From positions 62,001 to 126,000 of the forward strand of contig JAUJNG010000014.1 of the NCBI GenBank assembly GCA_030448265.1: a stretch of 64,000 nt of DNA. The letters are read 5' to 3'. How positions within the stretch are numbered: the first letter of the stretch is position 1; every line of letters begins with the position of its first letter. Of the stretch, positions 8,753 to 16,586 are shown in pieces. The DNA is from Abditibacterium sp. GTDB lineage: Bacteria > Armatimonadota > Abditibacteriia > Abditibacteriales > Abditibacteriaceae. A program made the translations under genes and the position numbers. The notes under the pieces are model-generated. The model was not told where the DNA came from. It saw only the letters and a program-made list of their open reading frames with translations, and made no database searches.

Positions 8753-9490
8753 TTAACCATCCCAGACCACCCATTTCCCATCGGCGTTTTGCACGCGCGC
8801 GATGCCATCCTTGTCCCATTCGATGAAGCGGTTGAGCCGGAAAATCAGCGCGGCGCGGGTGCGGGCGACTTTTTCGTCAGTCGAGGAGTCGTTGAGGCCC
8901 CAACTGGTGTAAATCTGGCCGTTGACGCGCGAGATGGTGCGCTTGTCACGAAAGCCCATGCGGGAGGCGATTTGTTCGTTGGTCAGGCCGCTCGCCAGCA
9001 TTGTGGCGACTTCGATTTCGTTGGGTTCGAGAAGCGAAAGCGGTGAAAATTCGTCTTTTTGCGCGACTTCCTGCACCCGTGATTCGATGTCGGGGTCGAT
9101 GAAAGAGCGCCCCGAAACCGCGTCGTGCAAAAGCGGCACGATCATGGTGGGCAGCAAAAAATTCGATTTTCGCACGTAAGCGTAGTGCGACAAAATCCCC
9201 GAACGCCGAAAAGCGCGGTAGTAAGCATCGTCGTCCTGAATCGAATAAAACACGACGGGCAAGCGCGGAAACTCGCGGCGCAGCGCGACGGCGGCTTCGA
9301 TGCCGTTCCAAGCGCCTTCGAGCTGCACGTCCATTAAAACCGCGTCGGGTCGAGTTTCGAGCGCCAGTTTGAGCGCCTCTTCGCCCGCGCCAGTTTGATG
9401 GCACACCACGATGTCGCCCGTCGCTTCCAATCCCTGCGCGAGGGCGGGGCGCAGTTTCAAGTTGTCTTCCACCAGCAAAAGTTGCAGCAT
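8753..9490 (-). CDS. LuxR/NarL-type response regulator
   Basis: 245 residues. The receiver domain starts MLQLLLVEDN (acidic residues near 8-9), has the phospho-acceptor in VLMDVQ (D54) and runs to about residue 125. The output domain carries a LuxR-type helix-turn-helix around LEPNEIEVATMLASGLTNEQIA, followed by a longer than usual C-terminal tail (about 50 residues ending WVVWDG). The ATG at 9490 puts the first receiver strand at residue 2; an in-frame TTG at 9526 is less likely. The histidine kinase at 5243-7378 is of the type that pairs with this family, so the two are probably a two-component system, although 1.4 kb and two opposite-strand genes separate them. Confidence 0.88.
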   Translation of the reverse strand: MLQLLLVEDNLKLRPALAQGLEATGDIVVCHQTGAGEEALKLALETRPDAVLMDVQLEGAWNGIEAAVALRREFPRLPVVFYSIQDDDAYYRAFRRSGILSHYAYVRKSNFLLPTMIVPLLHDAVSGRSFIDPDIESRVQEVAQKDEFSPLSLLEPNEIEVATMLASGLTNEQIASRMGFRDKRTISRVNGQIYTSWGLNDSSTDEKVARTRAALIFRLNRFIEWDKDGIARVQNADGKWVVWDG

Positions 9491-9622
9491 ACGAGGCAAG
9501 TTACGACGCGAGACAAAGCCGCGCAAGCACCCGAAGTGTGAGCCGACGCACTCAGGTGCGCGAAAATAGGGTTTTGAGGCGCGGCGTGGGGCGTGCGGGG
9601 CGGTTTAGAATCACCGTTTGAA

Positions 9623-9739
9623 AGCGGAGGAGCAGAGGAGCAGAGGAGCGGAGGAGATGAGGAAGTGAGAGCGAACACGATGTAGTTTTCGCTGCTACTT
9701 CCCTTCTCCTCCGCTCCTCTGCTCCCCCGCTCCTCCGCT
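9623..9739. repeat. Inverted repeat, AGCGGAGGAGCAGAGG family, copy 1
   Basis: Left arm from 9623 is purine-only ((G)GAGGAGCAGA units); the right arm ending 9739 is its pyrimidine complement, with a loop of about 35 nt. A second copy lies at 58423-58534. Both sit directly upstream of a plus-strand gene. Confidence 0.88.
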
Positions 9740-9756
9740 CAAAACCGGAGGTTTCA

Positions 9757-10578
9757 ATGGAACACGCACTTAGAGATTTGGACAGACTGCTTCGCGGCGA
9801 CGCGACGCGCCTTTCGGCGCTCAAACAGGGCAAGATCGAGGTCGCCGAAGGGCAACTGCCCTGGATCATCCTCGGCCTGGGGCTGATTTACGGCCTGTGC
9901 ATGGGCTGTTTCGCCCTGTCGAACAAAGCGTTTAGCGATGCCTGGCTGCAAACGGTGGCGTCGATGACCAAAGTGCCGGTTTTGTTTGGCTGCACGCTGC
10001 TCGTCACTTTTCCTTCGCTCTATGTTTTCAACACCCTCGTCGGCTCGCGGCTGACATTGCAAAGCGTGTGGCGGCTGCTGTTGTCGTCGCTCGCGGTGAT
10101 GATGGCGGTTCTGGCGTCGCTGGGGCCAATCGTGGCGTTTTTCTCGATTTCGACCACCAATTACCCCTTTATTTTGCTGCTCAACGTCGCGGTTTTCGCG
10201 CTCGCGGGGTTTCTGGGACTCAAATTCCTGCTTCACACCCTGCACCGGCTCACCGTCGTGCTTTACGAACTCAAACCGGCGCCGCCCGCTCCGCAGTCGC
10301 TCGCTCCGCGCGTCGATTTCGAGGGACAGCCGCTCGCCGAAATCGAAAAGGAGGCGGGCGCGCTCGAACCGGTCGATGAGCGCGTCATGGGCGCGAATGT
10401 GCGCCAGGTTTTCGGTGTCTGGGTTTTGGTGTTCGGCATGGTCGGCGCGCAAATGTCGTGGGTTCTGCGGCCCTTTATCTCCAATCCCGACAAGCCTTTC
10501 ACGCTGATTTCGCCACGCGAATCGAATTTCTACGCCGCCGTGTTCGATGCCATCGGACGGCTGTTGTCGGGAGGCTGA
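9757..10578 (+). CDS. Multi-pass membrane protein, paralogue of the next gene
   Basis: 273 residues. A soluble N-terminus of about 35 residues precedes hydrophobic segments at roughly 36-57, 70-92, 107-130, 137-163 and 213-235. A polar Pro/Glu-rich loop at about 175-210 separates the last of these. It shares its order of segments and the signature 'W-x-L-R-P-F-x-x-N-P' near the C-terminus (SWVLRPFISNP) with the following gene (AWNLRPFVGNP), so the pair arose by duplication. No enzymatic motif is seen. Function unknown; a scaffold or small-molecule transport role is possible. Confidence 0.75.
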   Translation: MEHALRDLDRLLRGDATRLSALKQGKIEVAEGQLPWIILGLGLIYGLCMGCFALSNKAFSDAWLQTVASMTKVPVLFGCTLLVTFPSLYVFNTLVGSRLTLQSVWRLLLSSLAVMMAVLASLGPIVAFFSISTTNYPFILLLNVAVFALAGFLGLKFLLHTLHRLTVVLYELKPAPPAPQSLAPRVDFEGQPLAEIEKEAGALEPVDERVMGANVRQVFGVWVLVFGMVGAQMSWVLRPFISNPDKPFTLISPRESNFYAAVFDAIGRLLSGG

Positions 10579-10581
10579 GCA

Positions 10582-10670
10582 GAGGCAACAGGGAATAGGC
10601 AACAGGCATTAGTGAAAAGGGCACAGTCTCGCCGTCCAACTATTGCCTGTTGCCTATTCCCTGTTGCCTC
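10582..10670. repeat. Inverted repeat, GCAACAGG(G)AATAGGCAAC family, copy 1
   Basis: Perfect 27-bp arms at 10582-10608 and 10644-10670. The arms are built of a GGCAACAG-like unit. A partial copy lies at 62910-62945. Confidence 0.92.
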
Positions 10671-10683
10671 AAAAAGGCACACC

Positions 10684-11337
10684 ATGAACTCCTTCGCTCT
10701 CGAAATCGAAACCTGGCTGGGCGGCGCGCTGCGCCCGCGTGACTGCGAAGTTTCGCCGCGCGTTCTGTGTCGCGCCATCGTTGTGGGCGGCGCGCTTCAG
10801 GGCGCGGCGATGGGATCTTATGCGCTCTTGAACGGCGGCAGCGCGGCCTTCATCGTGTTTTCGGCGCTCAAAGTGCCGCTTTTTCTCGGCCTTGCCGCCG
10901 CGCTGATGCTGCCCGCGCTTTATGTGCTTTACGCGCTGTTCGGGCTGGGCGAGCAGTTCAAAACCGCGCTCCGCGCCTTGATGGGCGGACAGGCGGCTTT
11001 CGCGCTGATTCTGGCTTCGCTGTGTCCGTTCACGCTGGTTTTTTATCTTTCGGGCGCGAGTTATCGCGGCGCACTGGGCTTCAACGTGCTGCTTTTCGCT
11101 CTGGCGGCCATCGCGGCGCAGGGCGTGATTCGTTCGCGTTTCGCCGCGCTGTTGCAGCGCGATGCGCGCCACGCTCGGCTGCTGTTGATAGGGTTTGGGC
11201 TGTGGGTGTTCGTGGCGATTCAACTGGCGTGGAATCTGCGGCCTTTCGTGGGCAATCCTGAGGCGCCCGCGCAGTTTTTTCGCCCCGATGCCTTTACCAA
11301 CGCTTATCTGGCGCTGTGGCGTGTGTTCGTGGGATAA
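10684..11337 (+). CDS. Multi-pass membrane protein, paralogue of the previous gene
   Basis: 217 residues with about six hydrophobic segments (roughly 28-50, 54-85, 95-123, 128-150, 160-185). The loop after the third segment and the closing AWNLRPFVGNP motif match the upstream paralogue at 9757-10578, but the polar linker of that protein is missing. The ATG at 10684 follows a long hairpin immediately. The stop is inside the next inverted repeat. Function unknown. Confidence 0.75.
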   Translation: MNSFALEIETWLGGALRPRDCEVSPRVLCRAIVVGGALQGAAMGSYALLNGGSAAFIVFSALKVPLFLGLAAALMLPALYVLYALFGLGEQFKTALRALMGGQAAFALILASLCPFTLVFYLSGASYRGALGFNVLLFALAAIAAQGVIRSRFAALLQRDARHARLLLIGFGLWVFVAIQLAWNLRPFVGNPEAPAQFFRPDAFTNAYLALWRVFVG

Positions 11338-11420
11338 AAACCACAGGGACACGGAGACACAGAGATTTTTCGAGATTCTCCCCCGAAAAATCTCTGTGTC
11401 TCCGTGTCTCTGTGGTTTTT
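11336..11420. repeat. Inverted repeat, CACAGAGACACGGAG family
   Basis: Arms of about 35 bp, 11336-11372 and 11384-11420, nearly perfect. Sits between convergent genes and probably ends both transcripts. Confidence 0.9.
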
Positions 11421-11428
11421 AAACGACG

Positions 11429-12373
11429 TTATATTCTGTCCAGCAACCGTTCCAAAAGTGGTCTGGCGATTTCCTGGCCGCGCAAATTGTCCCGCCAGCG
11501 AGAGGGAATCGCTTCCAGTCCATCCCGAATCCCCGCGACGCCGCCCGCGATGCAGGCGGTGGTGTCGGTATCGCTTCCCAGCGCGACCGCCGCTTTGACC
11601 ACATTTTCGTAACCTTCTTCCTGCATCACCCAGCGCGCGCTGCGAAGCGCATCGACGACGTAACCCGAACCGTTTCCCGCCGCAAAATCATCGGGGCGAA
11701 CCTGAAATTCGAGTTCTTCTTCGAAGGCTTCCCGATTGGGCAAAAAAACGATCACGTCGCGCAAAATTGCGCTCGCGTTTTCCCACGCGGCGGGGTCGTT
11801 TTCCAGAAGCCGTCGCGCCCACAAACAGTAGAGCGCGCAGCAAACCTGAGCGCGCGCGTGGCCATGAGTCACCAGCGACTGCGCCATCGCGTCGCGCACC
11901 AATTCGTCGTCACTCCCGCGATGCCACAAGACCAGCGGCAAAACGCGCATCAACGAGCCGTTGCCGTTATCCGAAACATCTTTCGGACCTGCATTTTCGG
12001 CGGCGACACCCGCTCGGAAGTTGGAAATCGCCGCGCTGGTTGTAATGCCGATGTCGAAGACCTTTCCGCCAACGGCGTATTTTCCGGTTTCGCGCCACGA
12101 CGCAATACGCTCGGCGAGATCATTCAAATCCAGCGTCCCGCACGTCAGAAGCGAGTCGAGCAAGGCGAGCGCCTGCGCACCGTCGTCTGACCAAGTTCCA
12201 GGCGGAACATAGGCGTGCGTGCGAGCATATCCCACTGGCGGCGAAAATTCGATTGCCTCGCGCGGCGGGATTTGGCGGGGATATTTGAACTCATAAGGCA
12301 CGCCGAGCGCGTCGCCCACCAGAAGCCCGTAAAACCCGCCCGCGATTTTGGAGTGTTGGTCGTTCATCGGCAT
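11429..12373 (-). CDS. ADP-ribosylglycohydrolase (DraG-like)
   Basis: 314 residues. Removes ADP-ribose from a modified protein or small molecule. The metal- and substrate-binding motifs are all visible: GLLVGDALGVPYE, TWSDDGAQAL (the two Asp of the first metal motif), GNGSLMRVLP and SDTDTTACIAGGVAG near the C-terminus. The start at 12373 is preferred because AAGG overlapping the Anbu stop codon lies 7 nt upstream; an ATG at 12367 is possible. It is the second gene after anbu on the minus strand (9-bp gap), so the two are almost certainly co-transcribed and translationally coupled. An ADP-ribosylglycohydrolase is not among the partners normally named for Anbu. Confidence 0.9.
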   Translation of the reverse strand: MPMNDQHSKIAGGFYGLLVGDALGVPYEFKYPRQIPPREAIEFSPPVGYARTHAYVPPGTWSDDGAQALALLDSLLTCGTLDLNDLAERIASWRETGKYAVGGKVFDIGITTSAAISNFRAGVAAENAGPKDVSDNGNGSLMRVLPLVLWHRGSDDELVRDAMAQSLVTHGHARAQVCCALYCLWARRLLENDPAAWENASAILRDVIVFLPNREAFEEELEFQVRPDDFAAGNGSGYVVDALRSARWVMQEEGYENVVKAAVALGSDTDTTACIAGGVAGIRDGLEAIPSRWRDNLRGQEIARPLLERLLDRI

Positions 12374-12382
12374 AGCTCAGCC

Positions 12383-13123
12383 TTAAATCCGGTTTTCCAC
12401 GCGCTCGAACTGAATCGGGGGCAGTTCCATCACCGCTTTACGCAGCGACTGCTCCCAGTGAAGATGAATTTCCTTCAAATCGGGGTCGGCAGCCGTCAGA
12501 CGGCGATGGCATTTGAGTTCCAGATCACCGGCGCGATACACCAGCATATCGACTGGTGGGCCGACGGTGGAATTGGAACGCATCGTGGAATCGAGCGAAA
12601 TGAGCGCGTATTTTGCGGCGGATTCGAGGCTGGTGGAGTCGTATTTGATGCCCCTGTCCAAAATCGGGCGCCCATATTTGGTTTCGCCGATTTGCAGATA
12701 GGGCGAATCAATTGAGGCGCGAAGCGGGTTGCCCTGCGGGTAAATCAGATAGAGATCGGGTTCTTCGCCGCGAATCTGGCCACCCAGGACGAAATGGCAG
12801 TTGAACGAGAGTTTGTCGCGCTCCAAGGCTTCACGGTCGAGGTCAGAGACGCGGCGAATAGTTTCTCCCACCACGCGCGCGGCGTCGTAGAGGCTTTCGG
12901 CGGTGGCGAGGCCCTTGCCCGCGTCGAAATCTTTGCGGAGCAGCGTGATCACCGACTGCGACAGCGACAAACTCCCCGACGTGAGCAGCACGAAGACGCG
13001 CTGGCCCCCAACGACGAAGGTGTGCATTTTCTGACACAGCGAAACCTGATCGCCCGCCGAAGTGCGCGAATCGGAGGCTAAAACCAGTCCCTCGTGCGTT
13101 TTAATTCCCAGACAATAAGACAT
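12383..13123 (-). CDS. anbu: Anbu-type proteasome-like peptidase
   Basis: 246 residues, the whole length of an Anbu (ancestral beta subunit / BPH) protein. MSYCLGIKTHEGLVLASDSR at the N-terminus matches the family, with Ser2 at the place of the proposed nucleophile and no propeptide. An in-frame extension back to 13165 would bury this N-terminus, so the ATG at 13123 is chosen. Family members form open ring or helical assemblies of self-compartmentalising protease-like subunits. The usual neighbours are a transglutaminase-like protein, an alpha-E protein and a circularly permuted ATP-grasp enzyme; only the transglutaminase is here, divergently transcribed at 13320. The following gene is an ADP-ribosylglycohydrolase. 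Confidence 0.93.
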   Translation of the reverse strand: MSYCLGIKTHEGLVLASDSRTSAGDQVSLCQKMHTFVVGGQRVFVLLTSGSLSLSQSVITLLRKDFDAGKGLATAESLYDAARVVGETIRRVSDLDREALERDKLSFNCHFVLGGQIRGEEPDLYLIYPQGNPLRASIDSPYLQIGETKYGRPILDRGIKYDSTSLESAAKYALISLDSTMRSNSTVGPPVDMLVYRAGDLELKCHRRLTAADPDLKEIHLHWEQSLRKAVMELPPIQFERVENRI

Positions 13124-13153
13124 AAAAATAAACCCTGAATCGGCAAAAGAAAA

Positions 13154-13189
13154 CCCCATTTTCACTTCTGAAGCGGTCGTGAAAAGGGG
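13154..13189. promoter_or_regulatory. Short inverted repeat in the anbu/transglutaminase intergenic region
   Basis: CCCC(A)TTTTCAC at 13154-13165 pairs with GTGAAAAGGGG at 13179-13189, an 11-bp stem with one bulged base, 30-65 nt upstream of the anbu start. Could be an operator or a leader hairpin. Confidence 0.4.
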
Positions 13190-13220
13190 TGTTCAACTTG
13201 CCGAAACATTCCATTAACAA

Positions 13221-13240
13221 CGCGCCAGTATACTGGCGCG
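13221..13240. promoter_or_regulatory. Perfect 20-bp palindrome between anbu and transglutaminase
   Basis: CGCGCCAGTATACTGGCGCG is an exact palindrome in the 196-bp divergent gap. Its centre contains TATACT on both strands, a good -10 hexamer, so a protein bound here could control both genes. No matching -35 box was convincing. Confidence 0.5.
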
Positions 13241-13319
13241 AAACGCGGGGCCTGACCGCATCGCCATCCATTTTGGCGCGTTGCGCCCGCTTTCGCCACC
13301 CCCTTTGAGGAACTGTTTT

Positions 13320-14174
13320 ATGTTGATTCGCGTTGGCCACGAAATCATTTTCGATTTGAAAGAACCGGTCGCCATGACCCTGATGCTCGACATCCATCCC
13401 ACGCGAGCGGGCGACGTGTGCGCCTATCGCAGTGGCGTCGATCCTGAAATCGAGGTTCACACCCTCACCGATGCCTTTGGCAACAGGTGCAAACGCATTC
13501 ATGCCCCCAAAGGAAGGGTGCGTTTGTGGGCCGATGGCATCGTGCAGGACAGTGGCGAATCCGACGCGGTTGACGAAGGCGCGATTCAACATCCCGTCGA
13601 AGACCTGCCCGACGAATGTCTGCCGTTTCTGCTCAATTCGCGCTACTGCGAGGTCGATAAAATGGTGCCGCTCGCCTGGGATTTATTCGGCGAAACGCCA
13701 TTGGGCTGGCCGCGCGTGCAGACGATTTGCGATTGGGTCAACGCCAAAGTCACCTTCGGCTACGCCTACGCGCGGCCCACCAAATCGGCCTTCGATGTGT
13801 TCGCCGAGCGCATGGGCGTGTGCCGCGATTTCGCCCACACCGCTCTCACGCTGTGTCGCTGCCTCAACATTCCGGCGCGCTATACGACGGGGTATCTGGG
13901 CGACATCGGCGTGGCCCCAAGCGCCAGTCCGATGGATTTTTCCGGCTGGTTCGAGGTCTATCTGGGCGACAAATGGCACACCTTCGACGCGCGCCACAAC
14001 AAGCGGCGCATCGGACGCATCGTGATGGCCTATGGCCGCGACGCCACCGATGTCGCGCTCACTACGTCTTATGGTTCGGCGCCGCTTGCGGGGTTCAAGG
14101 TGTGGACGGATGAAGTGGGAGAAGATGCGTTGGGGGAGTTTGGAGAACGCGAAGCGTCAGCGAGTGAGGTGTAA
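13320..14174 (+). CDS. Transglutaminase-like cysteine protease/amidase (Anbu-associated)
   Basis: 284 residues. An N-terminal beta domain (residues 1-110) precedes a transglutaminase core with the triad Cys in GVCRDFAHT (C168), His in KWHTFDARHN (H220) and Asp (D223). Proteins of this kind accompany Anbu proteases in many genomes, and here it is divergent from anbu over 196 bp. GAGGAA lies about 10 nt before the ATG at 13320. The last dozen residues (GEREASASEV) are encoded by the left arm of an inverted repeat, so the native C-terminus was probably replaced when the repeat arrived. Confidence 0.88.
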   Translation: MLIRVGHEIIFDLKEPVAMTLMLDIHPTRAGDVCAYRSGVDPEIEVHTLTDAFGNRCKRIHAPKGRVRLWADGIVQDSGESDAVDEGAIQHPVEDLPDECLPFLLNSRYCEVDKMVPLAWDLFGETPLGWPRVQTICDWVNAKVTFGYAYARPTKSAFDVFAERMGVCRDFAHTALTLCRCLNIPARYTTGYLGDIGVAPSASPMDFSGWFEVYLGDKWHTFDARHNKRRIGRIVMAYGRDATDVALTTSYGSAPLAGFKVWTDEVGEDALGEFGEREASASEV

Positions 14175-14226
14175 CGGTCACTTCCAAGTTGCGGTCAGGC
14201 CTCACTCGCTGACGCTTCGCGTTCTC
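14143..14226. repeat. Inverted repeat, GAGAACGCGAAGCGT family, copy 2
   Basis: Perfect 27-bp arms, 14143-14169 and 14200-14226, 30-nt loop. The left arm is inside the end of the transglutaminase gene; the right arm ends 9 bp before the carboxypeptidase stop codon. Confidence 0.95.
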
Positions 14227-14234
14227 TACGCGAC

Positions 14235-15716
14235 TCAACTCGCGAATTTCCCCCGCAGATAACCGAGATAAGGCGCCGTCGAAAGCTCTTCGCCCGTCGC
14301 GCGGCGCACGATTTCTTCCGCCGTGAACTTCGAGCCGTGACGGTAAATATTGCGCGTGAGCCACTCGCGCAGCGCCTCGAACTCTCCGCGTCGAAGCTGG
14401 CCTTCCAGATCGCCGATTTCGCGCCTCGCCGCCGCGTAGAACTGCGCCGAAAGGATGTTGCCGATGGTATAGCCCTGAAACGCGCCGCCAACCGTGCCCG
14501 AAAACCAATGAACGTCCTGCATCGCGCCGTTGGTTTCGGTTTCCGAGGCCAAACCCAAATCGCTCTGGTAGCGCGCGCGCCACGCTTCGGGCAAATCGGC
14601 CACGAGAAGTTTGCCTTCCAGCATTTCCAACTCCAAATCGAAGCGAATCATGACGTGCAGGTTGTAGGTCAACTCGTCGGCATCGGTGCGAATCAGCGAG
14701 CGCGAAACCCGATTGATGCCCGCCACAAACGCTTCGAGTGAAACCGCGCCGAACTGCGACGGAAAAACTTCCTGCAAACGCGGATAAAAATGCTCCCAGA
14801 ACGGTCGGGAGCGCCCGACGAGGTTTTCCCACAGCCGCGACTGGCTTTCGTGAACGCCGCTTGAGGTGCCGGTTGCGAGCGGCGTGGCTTCCAGATTTCG
14901 CGCGATGCCCTGTTCGTAAAGCGCGTGACCCGCTTCGTGGAGAGCGCCGAAAAGCAGTTCGGTCGCGTCTTCGGCGCGGGCGCGCGTGGTGATGCGGACA
15001 TCGCCGAGCGAAAATTTGGTCATGAACGGGTGATGCGTCCTGTCCATGCGCCCGCGCTCGAAATCGTAGCCGACGGCGCGCACGATTTGGGCGGCGAACG
15101 CTTCCTGTTTTTCGTCGGCGAAATGCCCGCGCAAAAAAGTATCATCGGCGGGCGTTCGCGCCGTGACTGCTTCGACAAGGGGCACAAGGTCAGCGCGCAG
15201 CGCGGCGAAAAGCGCGCGCACCGACTCGGCTTTCATGCCTTCGTCGGAAAAGTCGATGAGCGGGTCGGCGATGTGGTCGTAGGGGAAAAACTGGGCCAGT
15301 TCGCGCGAGAAATCGAGCGATTTTTCCAGAAGCGGACGAATCGACGCGAAATCATTGGCCGGACGCGCCTTTGCCCACGCTTCGTAGATTTGCGCGGTGT
15401 GGGCGGAAAACTTGGCTTCAAACGCGACGGGAATGCGAATCGCTTTTTGATATTGACGCCGCGTGACGCGAATCAGCGCCGCGTCGTCGCTTTCGGGATC
15501 CAACTCGTTTTCCAGCGATTCCAGCTCGTCCAGAATTTCGCCCAATCGCGGCGCAGTGAACTTTTCGTGGGCGAGGCGCGAGAGGGTGGCGAGTTGGCGC
15601 CCGCGTGCACTCGCGCCCTGCGAGGGCATATAAGTGGCCTGATCCCAGTGCAACAGCGACGCGCTGGAGCGCAGATCATCGACTTCGGCGAGCAGGGTTT
15701 TGAGTTCGGAAAGCAT
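14235..15716 (-). CDS. Carboxypeptidase Taq, M32 metallopeptidase
   Basis: 493 residues, the normal length for an M32 carboxypeptidase, which removes C-terminal amino acids with a broad specificity. The zinc motif HEAGH is at residues 260-264, followed by the family signature GVHESQSRLWEN at about 287-298 with the third ligand Glu. The N-terminal part with LLHWDQATYMP (residues 21-31) also matches the family. Cytoplasmic, no signal peptide. Divergent from the CRP-family gene 54 bp away; convergent with the transglutaminase. Confidence 0.95.
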   Translation of the reverse strand: MLSELKTLLAEVDDLRSSASLLHWDQATYMPSQGASARGRQLATLSRLAHEKFTAPRLGEILDELESLENELDPESDDAALIRVTRRQYQKAIRIPVAFEAKFSAHTAQIYEAWAKARPANDFASIRPLLEKSLDFSRELAQFFPYDHIADPLIDFSDEGMKAESVRALFAALRADLVPLVEAVTARTPADDTFLRGHFADEKQEAFAAQIVRAVGYDFERGRMDRTHHPFMTKFSLGDVRITTRARAEDATELLFGALHEAGHALYEQGIARNLEATPLATGTSSGVHESQSRLWENLVGRSRPFWEHFYPRLQEVFPSQFGAVSLEAFVAGINRVSRSLIRTDADELTYNLHVMIRFDLELEMLEGKLLVADLPEAWRARYQSDLGLASETETNGAMQDVHWFSGTVGGAFQGYTIGNILSAQFYAAARREIGDLEGQLRRGEFEALREWLTRNIYRHGSKFTAEEIVRRATGEELSTAPYLGYLRGKFAS

Positions 15717-15770
15717 GGCGGCGAGTTTATTGGGATAGAACTTGCACCGCGCAATGCGCCCCCAAAACCT

Positions 15771-16493
15771 ATGAAAACCTCATTTCAAGATGTCACGGAC
15801 GGTCTGACTTATCTTCATCAGATCGAAATTCTTCAGGATTTGTCGCCCGCCGAACTCCAGGCGATGGACGAAATGACGACCATGAAAAAGGTCGCGGCGG
15901 GAACGGTTTTTTATACCCCGCAGCAACTGAGCGAAGTTGTGTTTCTGGTCAAGGAAGGCCGTGTGCGCCTCTATCAACTTTCGGATGAAGGCAAGCAATT
16001 CAACGTCGCCCAGGTCGAGGCCGGCACCTTTTTCGGCGAAATGACGCTGCTGGGGCAGTCGCTTTGCGGCTGTTTCGCGGAAGCGGCGACGCCCTGTGTG
16101 CTTTGCATCATGAGCCGCGAGGATGTCAAAAGGGCGCTGCTGGGCGATGTCCGCATCGCGGCGCGCATCGTGGAAGCGTTGGGACGGCGGCTCCACGAAA
16201 CCGAAAAACGCCTGGCCGACTTCGCCTTGAAAAGTGTGGCGGCGCGCCTCGCCACGCTGCTGGTGCAAATGGCGTATTCGCCCCAGGCGCACGAAGAGCA
16301 CAAAGGTTTTTTCGCCGCCAAAGCCATCGAAATCGCCTGCACTCACGAAGAACTGGCGCACAGCGTCGGGGCTTATCGAGAAACCGTCACCAAAATTCTC
16401 AACCAGTGGCGCGAGCAGAAACTGCTCGAACTGCATCGGGGCCGCCTCGTGCTGCTGGATATCACCGGTCTGCGTAATCTGTCGGCGGATTGA
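15771..16493 (+). CDS. CRP/FNR-family transcriptional regulator
   Basis: 240 residues. The cyclic-nucleotide-binding-like beta roll spans about 15-130 (VFLVKEGRVRLYQLSDEGK, then GTFFGEMTLLGQS), a long dimer helix follows, and a winged helix-turn-helix near the C-terminus contains CTHEELAHSVGAYRETVTK. Scattered cysteines in the roll (CGCFAEAATPCVLC) are more than usual and could sense redox state, though they do not match the FNR N-terminal cluster. A palindromic GTAAC-N9-GTTAC lies 22 bp after its stop, in front of the next gene, and is a natural candidate target. Confidence 0.88.
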   Translation: MKTSFQDVTDGLTYLHQIEILQDLSPAELQAMDEMTTMKKVAAGTVFYTPQQLSEVVFLVKEGRVRLYQLSDEGKQFNVAQVEAGTFFGEMTLLGQSLCGCFAEAATPCVLCIMSREDVKRALLGDVRIAARIVEALGRRLHETEKRLADFALKSVAARLATLLVQMAYSPQAHEEHKGFFAAKAIEIACTHEELAHSVGAYRETVTKILNQWREQKLLELHRGRLVLLDITGLRNLSAD

Positions 16494-16514
16494 CGGCCCT
16501 GAAAATTTGTTTTG

Positions 16515-16533
16515 GTAACGTGACCCAGGTTAC
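16515..16533. promoter_or_regulatory. Palindromic site GTAAC-N9-GTTAC
   Basis: Half-sites at 16515-16519 and 16529-16533, 54-72 bp upstream of the secreted-protein gene and just after the CRP/FNR gene. The spacing suits a dimeric regulator; that the upstream regulator binds it is inference. Confidence 0.35.
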
Positions 16534-16586
16534 AGAAGCCGCCCTCGGCCACCGCCATACTCAACGCGGTTACAAAGGAGATAGAA

